From positions 12,738,397-12,802,396 of the forward strand of contig OU452219.1 in assembly GCA_911728455.2 (NCBI GenBank): a stretch of DNA of 64,000 nt, written 5' to 3'. Position 1 is the stretch's first letter. Each line of letters opens with the position of its first letter. A program made the translations under genes and the position numbers. Under the pieces are notes generated by a model. It was not told the origin of the DNA, did not search any database, and worked only from the letters and a program-made list of their open reading frames with translations. This DNA is from Marthasterias glacialis. Its lineage: Eukaryota; Echinodermata; Asteroidea; Forcipulatida; Asteriidae. Positions 9,001 through 17,349 of the stretch are shown piece after piece.

Positions 9001-11720
9001 CCGACTTGAAGATGGTAACATACTTGAACAATGGAGGTCGCGTCTCGCTGAGCGCGAATGCATGCTACGAGCAGAAGAAAACAGAGGCGCCCTACCCAGA
9101 CGAGGCGGTTAGTATACAAATATTGACCGCTTTGAGTGGCCCAGTAAAACTAGTCACTCGAGGTGATCACCGAGAGTGACTAGTTTTACTAAGCCACGAG
9201 ATAAAACAGTAAATATTATTTGTTTTATAACACCTCAATGTCATCCATTTTTGTGGTAATATTCGTATAACAACTGTGCGTATGTAGTAATAAATCTCTC
9301 AAACAACTGTATGAAATCTGACAGGAAATCTTGACAAAAAGAAAGAGGGGTACCAGACTAATACTATTGCCTTCGTTCTCATATCGTATTTCAAATGCAC
9401 GTATTATTGGATCGTTTCACCGGGTTAGAGGTTGTCACACAGCTCATTCAAGTCAACGCTTGAAGTCAATGCAGTCAGGGTACCAGGGTATCCAGTTGAT
9501 AGTACAGCGGCTGCTAGGCTATCGTTGGATAGTACCGTGTAATAGTTCTTTTGGTCGGTGTGCATTGCAAGAGTAAAAAAATACACAACACCACGTGACA
9601 CACTTTCTGCCAATCAACAGATAGAATCAAAGGAAGAGGTGTTATAATGCATGCTATCGTTTCACCCTTTCTTTCGGAACCACGACGCGTGTTGTTTTCC
9701 AAACACCATAACCGTGGATCTAGCCAGCCACCCTTACAAAGCAACGCTCACCCTTAACGTTTTTGAATAATAAATGAAATAAAATCCAAATTTAATTTTC
9801 GTCTCATGTGAGACGAAAACTCTGCCTAAGAATGCATACCAAAAAAATGCCAAATGTATTTATACCATTTTCTCGCAAATGAAACAACGAAATGAGCTGA
9901 AATTTTCACTGGTTGGTTTTATTGCATAAAAATATATCTTGATTTGTGCAAAAAAAATTGAAGTATTTACAGACACTTTACCGATGTTGAGATGGGGCTT
10001 TAAGCAGCAGTATGAAATCGGGCCTAGTTGCAAACATTGATACTGGCTGCACGGGACGCTTGTATAGCAGTAGACTTCAGTTCAAATTCCCCACATTTCC
10101 GATAACAAAATTACTGTAGTATTATTGTACCCAAAACTCTCCAAAACTAACGTCACCAAACGATTGTCAGCCTAGACAGTGAAACTACAAAAACATCTGA
10201 TTGAGTTGTGTGACCTCAACGTTGTATGAAAATGTGTTGAACAATGAATATTATTAATGACCGCGGAGAGTTACCTTCTACTGAATTCAGAAATCCTACA
10301 GGCTTATACTTAAGATTTTTCTTAGGGGTTAGATCGGGTTTTTATTTGGTGTCGTACTCAATGTTCAGTGTTGATCCGTTGCAGCCGTTTGTGACGGCGT
10401 TTTCAGGGTGTTTCATTACGACGTGCTGTGGATTCACGATGGTGGTACATCGGTGACTACATGGATTGACGAAGTCTCGTCGGAACTGCTGAGAAAGAAA
10501 CAACTCTCGTCAAAGGTAATCCCATTTAGTTGTATTGCAACTGTAGGTCGTTCTATTTTCAGGTCATTTAGGTTGGCTTAGTGGTTTCTTTCCCTTCCTT
10601 TCACCTCTTTGAAAAATCCCGGAGTGGTGCCTGTGTGGATTGGGTTTTCAGTCCCTACCGGGTTGCGTGGGTTGTCCCTATTGGGGTTTTCCTCCCACAT
10701 CCAAAACTGACATTAACTTCAACATTTCCTCTACACAGATATCTCCAGGCCTACGGGTCACAGTGCAAGTCACTTTTTGAGGGTCCCTTGGTTTCATTAC
10801 CCGAAAGATACAATAATAATTTTAGATATTAAATGCTTAATATATAAATAAAATACTGCCCTCTATCGCCCAAACAAATGAACTTATTTAATTAGTAACT
10901 AAGATTAATAGGTCTTGGATTTTATCACGGTACATTCCAATTTCCAACTAATAAGGCTGGAAGAAAAAGATTTTTTGCCCTTTTGTGAAATAGGTAGGCT
11001 TGTGGCTTATAATTTTTATTTTGAAATGTCATATTTATGGCAAACGTCTGCACCAGGCCAACTAACATCCCCAAAACAGACCCAGTAACTGATGTCCTTT
11101 ATGTATTGTACGTGTAAATGGAACCATCAACAACCATTACGTGTACGTTGTGTATTTGTAGTTATTTGAGAGTGCACTGGGAGGGTGGGCGGAGATGCAC
11201 CGTCCACCATCCCACTTTATTGCCGTTGCCACGACAGTTGATAAGGTGATGTGTGGGGCGTAGTGCAGCCAATTAGAATAATATGTATTCATTATAAACA
11301 ATACAATCCGTGTTGTTACAGTGACACAACGTTTTTGACCAATGCGTAAGGTGTTTGGGTTTTTTTCTTTTCTTTCTGGAGAATTGCAATGTGTCCTCGC
11401 AAGACACAACCGAGTGCTCCAACACCAGTCGGGTAGTGTGTGTGGTGTGCACTGATGCAATGGGTGACCTACTTGGGGTTGAGGGGAAGATTCCTGCCAA
11501 GATAGTCAAGAATGTGATGGAAAGTCGTGCGTCTTCCGTTGTTCCCGTCATTTTCAACAGAAGCTGTAAAATAGCCCAATCGATGTTTAGTCTCAGCTAT
11601 CGTGATAACATCATCAACAAGTATGACAGCGAAAGTAATGAAGTATTTTGTCAAGAGCTTGTTGAGCGCATGGATCAAATCATTGGGCAAAGGATGATAT
11701 CTTATGAGGGCCATCCATAG
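5711..11720 (+). CDS. Gene A: intracellular leucine-rich-repeat protein with a C-terminal TIR/SEFIR-like domain (5' incomplete)
   Basis: Six exons join without a stop: 5711-6001, 6737-6897, 8058-8183, 8957-9107, 10385-10515 and 11382-11720. The visible CDS is 398 codons plus TAG. Residues 1 to ~235 form nine LRRs of the short L-x-x-L-x-L-x-x-N-x-L-x-x-(L/I/V)-P type seen in SHOC2-like cytosolic proteins. From about residue 250 a new domain begins with FHYDVLWIHD, followed by a helix, a VVCVVCT strand, and a VVPVIF strand. This matches the order of strands A, C and D in TIR or SEFIR domains. There is no hydrophobic segment between LRRs and this domain, so it would be cytosolic, unlike Toll receptors. 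No start Met is present in the first exon; the N-terminus must come from upstream. LRR identity is firm; the TIR/SEFIR call is moderate, because the BB-loop proline-glycine and a clear box 3 are not visible. Confidence 0.7.
6180..6265 (+). repeat. SINE body fragment, inverted relative to its neighbour
   Basis: About 65 bases (with 'aagccgtaggtcccgtgtac') are the reverse complement of part of the SINE at 6438-6512. They end at the same (tta)n tract. Together they form a large hairpin in the first intron of gene A. Confidence 0.75.
6300..6652 (-). mobile_element. tRNA-Leu-derived SINE
   Basis: On the minus strand the 5' end reads as a Leu/Ser-class tRNA: an A-box (tggccgagcgg), an anticodon-loop region with gactcaagttc (CAA, Leu-like), a long variable region and a B-box (ggttcgaatccc). 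A body follows with 'cctt(g)agcaag' and 'gatgggacattaagccg' blocks of the kind shared by deuterostome SINEs, then a tail of aata repeats. It lies in the intron between the first two LRR exons. The exact SINE family is not certain. Confidence 0.8.
6737..6897 (+). CDS. Gene A LRR exon
   Basis: The acceptor is tttcag at 6731-6736, which leaves two bases to complete the codon opened in the previous exon. It encodes S-N-L-Q-N-L then LRR cores LEELYLSNNLL and IRLLSLSGNKI. It ends after K with a GTATCC donor in phase 0. Confidence 0.8.
6979..7221. mobile_element. Non-autonomous TIR element (MITE)
   Basis: The ends gagttatataagaactagag and its complement (near 7200-7221) form inverted repeats of about 22 bp around ~200 bp without coding capacity. 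It lies in a gene A intron. Confidence 0.65.
7388..7593. repeat. Imperfect foldback repeat with 'ggcgtagcc' ends
   Basis: The ends 'agcggcgtagcc' and 'ggctacgccact' are inverted relative to each other, with C/G-rich low-complexity DNA inside. The same gccacgc/ggcgtagcc type is common in invertebrate repeats. Confidence 0.5.
7600..7834 (-). mobile_element. tRNA-Leu-derived SINE, second and diverged copy
   Basis: On the minus strand the order is an A-box-like atggctgagagct, gactcaagttg (CAA-type loop) and a B-box (gggttcaaatccc). The body differs from the copy at 6300-6652, so it is either a different subfamily or truncated and replaced. Confidence 0.65.
8058..8183 (+). CDS. Gene A LRR exon
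   Basis: Exactly 42 codons, phase 0 at both ends. It encodes LRR cores LSVLMMRSNRL and LQSLCFAQNMI. It begins after an AAAAG acceptor with few pyrimidines and ends at GTACGT. Confidence 0.8.
8509..8671. mobile_element. Palindromic MITE with 'cactgcaaaa' ends
   Basis: The sequence from cactgcaaaa to ttttgcagtg folds almost completely on itself. Arms of about 65 bp carry 'ttaaattgattctc' and 'acaccgacatggtgt'. It lies in a gene A intron. Confidence 0.8.
8957..9107 (+). CDS. Gene A last LRR exon, with an alternative stop at 9110-9112
   Basis: It encodes the last LRR (LRDLCLHGNRLEDG), then a charged helix with W-R-S-R-L-A-E-R-E and a basic end. A GTTAGT donor at 9108 in phase 1 joins in frame to 10385. 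If not spliced, the frame stops at TAG 9110-9112, and an AATAAA lies at 9289. A shorter LRR-only product is therefore possible. Confidence 0.7.
9136..9197. repeat. Short near-perfect palindrome
   Basis: Arms of about 28 bp (agtaaaactagtcactcg and its complement) meet at a 'ggtgatcacc' centre. It lies 30 bp after the alternative gene A stop, so in the LRR-only transcript it would be a 3' UTR hairpin. Confidence 0.8.
9198..10384. other. Intron of gene A
   Basis: AT-rich sequence with AATAAA at 9289 and no convincing exon. Short open frames at 9331-9576 and 10244-10456 have no domain features or usable splice phase. Confidence 0.5.
10385..10515 (+). CDS. Gene A exon: start of the TIR/SEFIR-like domain
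   Basis: The acceptor ttgcag ends at 10384. Two bases complete an Ala codon and 43 codons follow. They encode VCDGVFRVFHYDVLWIHD, then a helix with TTWIDEVSSELLRKK. A second AG at 10405-10406 would break the frame from the LRR exon, which supports the upstream site. The donor is GTAATC in phase 0. Confidence 0.65.
10568..10832 (+). mobile_element. SINE 'B', plus-strand copy
   Basis: This sequence is shared with the minus-strand copy at 45695-46115: ggttggct..gtgg, 'ggattgggttttcagtccct', 'ttcctccca', 'tccaggcctacgggtcacagtgc'. It ends with 'ttggtttcattacc' and a short aata tail, as in the tRNA-Leu SINE at 6300. The A- and B-box regions are recognisable mainly in the other copy. It lies in the last intron of gene A. 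Confidence 0.75.
11382..11720 (+). CDS. Gene A last exon: rest of the TIR/SEFIR-like domain and stop
   Basis: It follows a strong pyrimidine tract ending in GAG (11379-11381), phase 0. The frame encodes SRVVCVVCTDAM (strand), a helix to NVMESR, SSVVPVIF (strand), then an FCQELVERMDQII helix, and stops with TAG at 11718-11720. The strand-helix spacing fits the C-terminal half of a TIR or SEFIR fold. Confidence 0.7.
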   Translation, partial: NCNVSSQDTTECSNTSRVVCVVCTDAMGDLLGVEGKIPAKIVKNVMESRASSVVPVIFNRSCKIAQSMFSLSYRDNIINKYDSESNEVFCQELVERMDQIIGQRMISYEGHP

Positions 11721-11850
11721 AGCTGTACATCTCCATGAGGCCATCATGGGATAGGCAGAGGCGGACCCCCGAATTTTCTTTTGGTGGGGGTCTGTCGCCG
11801 AAATGAATTCTGCTTTCAGAGGGGGAAGGGGGATGAGGGGGAGGGGGCTC

Positions 11851-11868
11851 AATAAAATGCACAATAAA
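11851..11868 (+). terminator. Poly(A) signals of gene A
   Basis: Two AATAAA hexamers (11851 and 11863) lie 130-145 bases after the gene A stop, followed by an AT-rich stretch. They are well placed for 3' end formation. Confidence 0.6.
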
Positions 11869-11869
11869 G

Positions 11870-14420
11870 AACTTTTACAAATTTTTCAAATTTTGACGAC
11901 ACCCCTTTCAGTGCTTTCCCTTGTGATATTTTCGTTATTTGTATATAAGTTTTGTTTTCATAATTTTCGATATAAATCTTTTTCTAAGTTAATAAAAATG
12001 GCATGCCCTTGAGCCAAACCAACGTAAGGTAGTTTTGCCTGTCGTTTATTGATCACCCTTAGTTTCAAAACTATCTTGGGGTGATCGTATTTTGCTGTGG
12101 AGCTCGGAAAGGTCCTGCACTAACAATAGTAGCATCGGTCACACACCCATGATCCTATAGGGAAAGAGGGAGGGGGCACGTGCCCCGGTCGCCACCTTGG
12201 GCACCATCGACTCGCTTTTTAAAACTTGTTGTTTTGGTTTTTTTTTAGTTTCTTTTTTTTTTGGGGGGGTGTGGGTGGATGTTGGTCGTGGTTATTACAA
12301 ATATCAAGAAAAGAATGCTTGGGTTTTCAAAGACAAAGTGAGTGAAGGTATACTATCCTCTAGCCTTGCCCCCACTTTGCTGTGACTTTCACGTCGAGGA
12401 CAAGAAAGGTTTTTTTTAATGCAGTTAAAAGGATAATTTAAGTTGTGGAAGACATTGATTGTTCACTTTCCGAACAAGGTGTGATATAGACCCGTGCATG
12501 CATTGTTTTTTTATTGCAACGTTTTATGTACTTTTTGTAACTTTTTAACTTAATATTGTAGTTTTGTATAGAGCTGCATGGCTTTTGTGTGCAACGTCAT
12601 TTCTTCTTTTTGAGATTGAAAAAGTTGTCTTGTGTCTTATGTCATAATTGTGTCAATCCGTAGCGGGGATGCCACGCAAAGCGTGCATCACATTTGGCTA
12701 TAATAGCTATACCATGCCCGATATGTGACCGAGGGAGCCCCCCCCCCCCCAAATGTTCCCATACTACACCACACTCTCCCCTCTTGTACCGAAGCATCCC
12801 CCCTAAAATCCAGAGATTTCCAGAACACAATATAGAAGACACAATAGGAGGCGGGGTACACCCTGTCACATATTGAGCACCAAATGATAATAGCCGGTAT
12901 GTGAGGATGTTTTTAATTTTTTGAAGAACAAAGTGGGTATATATAAAAAATATAACTAACAATTTCAATTGTTTTTGAACGCCTCTCAACTCCTGCTGTA
13001 ACATTTAGATAAATACTCTTTTCGTCTTGGATGGATTCAATGCTTTAACATTCATGTTGTTTCACTGAGTGCATGCGCTGATACGGAGTTTGACAAGTAT
13101 CACCATGTTACGTTACGGTGTAGGGACAATATTCCTAGCTCAATCAAGTAAAAGGAAGAACAAAAATCGACAACATTAAACGTTTGTACTCAAATCAGCT
13201 CAAAATTATCATTGATAAATATGCACTGATAAGTTGTTTGGGGTTCTCTGGTTGTTGTTTGGTGAAATTTGTAGAAATTGTTAACATGATATTCAATTTG
13301 ACTGTCTTTCCCAATAAGCAACAGTGCAGTTAGTAGTTGGTTGATGTGGCAGATGGTTTGCGGCAAGTTTCTCCCTCTCATGCGCTAATTATTTTCTAGA
13401 ATAAGCACTGGAAAGACAATAAACAATGTGCTTTTTTTCAGGGATTAACACTTCTATCCGTCATCACTAGAGGGCGACAAATAGATGTATATCAATCTCG
13501 CGTGCGCATCCCTCTCTTGGGTGCACCAAACGTAAAAATAGGCTCCCATAGCAACCAATGCTAAATGCTTAATGTTCAAAAATACTCAAAAAATACTTAA
13601 AAGTCTCTCGGCCTCTAGAAAACAAATCAAATACATTTTCTGACAACTGAACTTCAGTTTTCTTTTCAATTTTTAGTAGGTTAGCCGTTGAGAATTTTTG
13701 GTTGGCTGATCCAAAACAAAAACACCCCTGAACGACTCAACTGGCCAGACTTCATCTTGGAAAAATGACCCTAAACTGTTTAGCAAAATATGGCCATTTT
13801 TATAGAGGGCCAGTCTACCCAAAATGTTCCAGGTTGAAAGTCAACAACCCCAGGGGCACAATGTAGGACCGTTTTTCCAACAATCCACAAAAGCAAGGAC
13901 CTTCAAATCTTTGATTTACAGAAAAAGTTGTGGGTTAAAATGTTCTGAATGAGGCTCGGTGCATGGATTTTTTTCTATTTAATGTAGTGCACACACTTGA
14001 GGAAACAAATGGTGCAAGAAAAACAGTTCGATCCCCATTGGATACTTAAAAGACAACTTGCTGTGTCCGTCCTCAAATGAGGAGGCGTTGCCTCATGAGA
14101 GGGTCGAAACGCCAGATGTAAATAGTATTCAACTTCCTTCCTCATGATGATGTGAACTGTTTTGTTAATAAATTTCTTAAATAAATACGGGTTTAGAGGT
14201 TAAGACAATTAGAAGGGTAGACACACATATATTATTATTATATGATCTATATCAAAGGAATCTATTTTAGTTCAATTTTTATACCGCAATAGTTGTAACT
14301 TACTGCTAAGACGCAGTCGTTTGATTACGACGCAGCCTAATTTGTTATAATAGTTATTACAATAGTGCGCCCTATATTTTATCAAAATGGGTTTGGGTGC
14401 ACGGGGCAGCACGGGCGCCA
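11870..14420. other. Intergenic spacer
   Basis: There are low-complexity runs (C at 12740, G at 12266, T at 12240) and no exon that I can support. At 14078-14115 'cctcatgag..gtcgaaacgcc' weakly resembles the Penelope-type motif at 15821, without a clear stem. Confidence 0.5.
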
Positions 14421-14426
14421 ATAATG

Positions 14427-15348
14427 TACTGTAAAAGTTACATTATATTTTGTATTACTGTTAATAATGTAGTGTAAAAATAACAGTATTGTAAGATCAA
14501 ATTTTCAAAACTACTACTCATAAAAAAAACACATTTTTTTACTGTAGTTATATTTTACCCCGTGTTACCTTTCTTTCTTATTGTGGGGGAATGTATTGTT
14601 AATAATTCATTAACATTAACAATAGTGCTTAACTTATATAGGCCTATGCTATGAAAGTTATGAATGCTATGAACAACATGTTTAATAGAACCCATATGTT
14701 TATTACAACCCATGTTACCGTGATGGTATACCCCAATTGATAACACACACCATGTATTTTATATATTGACGAAGCTCCATCGTGATTACAATCATAGTTG
14801 TGTGTTTTGATTAATGTTTTTTTTTCTCTTTTATGGTATTTTTTATAAGTAAAAGTAAATGTTTTGTTTCCACGTTTGGTAATATCAACAAAATCATTGA
14901 TAACACACAAAGACACACCGCAATTACATTGAATTGTTGAATTTCGTCATTTTGTTGTGATATTTTCATGGATATTGCACCACTTGTATGACCTGCCCAC
15001 AAATTTGCATATTTTGTGAACTATAGTATGATTTAAATAAGCCAGTAAATTACAGTTACCCGTAACAGTAATTCACCGTTGTCTATACAAAACATTAACT
15101 TGCCGTTAAAATAATACAGCATTTTACAGTTACATGCGTTTGTGACATCGCTGTAGTTCAAATACAGTAAACCACGGTGAACCGACTTTCAAACGGTATT
15201 TTACTGTGAATTTTAATTACAGTGAAGATAATGTAAATAAAAAAGGTAAATCAAACAGTAAATTACTGTGCAGTTAGTTTACAGTAAATTACTATGGGTA
15301 AATACTGTAGGGTATTGTATATTTTACAGTATTATTTTACAGTGGCAT
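14427..15348. mobile_element. ~920-bp element rich in 'actgtaaa' motifs with inverted ends
   Basis: The left end (tactgtaaaagttacatt) and right end (tattttacagtggc) are imperfect inverted repeats. Between 15040 and 15345 more than ten copies of tttacagt or actgtaa occur in both orientations. No transposase is visible, so it is probably a non-autonomous element with sub-terminal repeats. Confidence 0.5.
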
Positions 15349-15607
15349 GGCTAACATAACTATTATCTATTGTTTGTAAATTTTTAAGAGAGCTATCGCC
15401 GCTAGAATGTAATTTAAATTTTGTTGTGTGTTGTTTTAATAGATATAATATCAGTTTTAGATTCATGATTTGTATCAATTGGCATTTGGTGGCAGTGTAT
15501 TCTAACTGTGTGTCGTTTGTTTGACATTCCCCCTAAACCACCTTACTCTTCAGTAGGATTTGAAAATTCGGTTTGACGAGACACCGTGTACATAAAACTC
15601 TCTCTAT

Positions 15608-15738
15608 ACACTGTAAAACTAAAGTTAGTCCAAACAGCCTTAATTAGTCATTTTAGACCATTTTTGACAAATTGTAGTCAAAATGTGGTCTAAAAGGACT
15701 AATTAACGCTGTTTTGACTAAGTTAGTTTTAGAGTGTA
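15608..15738. mobile_element. Palindromic MITE with 'acactgtaaaacta' ends
   Basis: The two halves are complementary: aaagttagtccaaacag near 15621 against ctgttttgactaagttag near 15708, and attagtcattttagacca against tggtctaaaaggactaatt. The whole unit is about 130 bp. Confidence 0.8.
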
Positions 15739-15744
15739 TGAGTT

Positions 15745-15870
15745 GTGGTGGTTCTGAAAAGAACGGTTGGTTTAACAACTTGACGTTTTGATCAGTACGC
15801 TCTGATCGTCGATCGGCTTTCTCCTGAAGACGATCAGAGCATACTGATCGAAACGTCGAGTTGTTACTCA
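15745..15870 (-). mobile_element. Penelope-like terminal fragment with hammerhead-like hairpin
   Basis: Two arms (15779-15811 and 15831-15863) are inverted copies. On the plus strand 15821-15863 reads ctc, CTGAAGA, a 6-bp stem (gatcag/ctgatc), then GAAACGTC and gag. The flank read on the minus strand, 'cgttcttttcagaaccaccac', also occurs beside the similar palindrome at 26519-26617. The layout resembles the terminal repeats of Penelope-like elements, which carry hammerhead ribozymes. One extra C between CTGAAGA and the stem departs from the strict core. Confidence 0.55.
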
Positions 15871-17149
15871 TATAGAGAGAGTTACAACATGGAGTCTCCG
15901 CAAACCTTACTAGATTATTTTCTTTTACTTTTTTTTTCTTGGCATAATTTCCCCAGTCATTTTAGATTTGTCCTTTGAGCTCATTGGCTCATAAGAAAAT
16001 TGCGTACCATATTGTTTTGCCCGTGTTCTCAATTAAAAAGACAAGCTGCTCATCAATATTACTGCGTGTGTTTCCTTATACCTGGTGTGTTTTTAAAGAA
16101 CGATGTCAACCCATCCAAAGGTTATGGGCACTGTGAAAAGGAACAGACGAAATATTCCAAGGTGAGACCAGATAAAGGAAATGGCTCAAACATAAACATG
16201 TTTGTCTTGTTTATGGTCATTGTGAAATACGACTACGAACGAATGCGGGGCCTACATTGATTTTTCGAAATATTGATATCCAGAATAAATGACAGGCCTA
16301 TAATATTTTTTCTATTATTTTTTGTTTACATTTTGCTCTCAAACCTTTATTTGTAATAACTTTTTTGAGGGGTATTCATTGTTAAAAGAGCATACCAATG
16401 TGCTGTTCACTTCATGGTAATGTCACACAGAAATACATTCAGACAGCGCCCTCTATATTGACAATAAAATCAATTAAAAAGAGGGTCTCATGAACTGATA
16501 CTTGTCTTTAAACTGAGTTCCAAACACTTCTGGGATTCTTTAGCCACCATTGATCCCGGTAATAATATTGATTTCAAATGTGATACATTGTCATGGGGTT
16601 GTTATACAAAGCAAGATGACATTTGAATAAAATTTTAAGTTTTAGATGTTAAATACTGCCCTCTATTGGTGGTTGGTCTGAGATTCTCGATCCATCAAAA
16701 GAGTTTTAAAAAGATTTTAAAAATAAAATCACACCCTTTCTGTATGTCTGTTCAAAGAAATTGAAGTTCTCCCAATGCCCAAACAAAGGTGGGCCTGACG
16801 CACACAGTTTTCGAATAAAGTACAAAGTATATTTGTGTACTGTTGGCAAAGCATTTGGGGCAAAGTAAGAAAGTATGGTTGAAATCTTTGAAACATCTCA
16901 ATTTTATTGTAGGACCACCACAATATTGCCAGCATGACCAAAATTGCCTTCGCATAGTGAATTTACTGAGTGCATGTTTCTGGGTTTTCTTTCCTTATTT
17001 CCTACTATTACCGGATTTTAATAATATAAAGATCATCGATCCAGCTATAAATTATGATAATATCGAGAGCTGGTGGCGGGAATAATCATGAATACTTGAG
17101 CAGCAAGCATGAATGAACTTGGCTTGCGTCCAAATTCAATTTAACTTGC

Positions 17150-17349
17150 AACGTCATTGAGCTATTTCTGCACACTCAGGCCTAGTGACTACGTCACGTA
17201 AGCGGCTACACACACTCGAGTAGATCGGACACACGTGATCAAAATGACAACAAACACACATAACATTAGATCCGATCGGACGGACGGAATTCTCGGAACA
17301 TTTGGACGGGTGAACATACAATCTAACGTTGGATTTCGGCTTTAAAAAG
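17150..17349 (+). promoter_or_regulatory. Candidate promoter and non-coding first exon of gene B
   Basis: This stretch has more CpG than its surroundings and contains a tacgtcacgt CRE-like site (17191) and a cacgtg E-box (17234). It ends at a strong AAAAAG|GTAAGT donor (17349/17350). Gene B's first coding exon has a real acceptor (20522) and 63 bases of leader, so a non-coding exon must lie upstream, and this is the best candidate. There is no direct evidence of transcription. Confidence 0.4.

Noticed and set aside
10407-10515. Acceptor at 10406 for the TIR-like exon
   Set aside because: It would need a two-base donor from the last LRR exon and breaks the frame; the acceptor at 10384 keeps it and adds plausible coding sequence.
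14078-14115. Third hammerhead-like motif (cctcatgag .. gtcgaaacgcc)
   Set aside because: CTGANGA is not matched and no clear stem II is formed.
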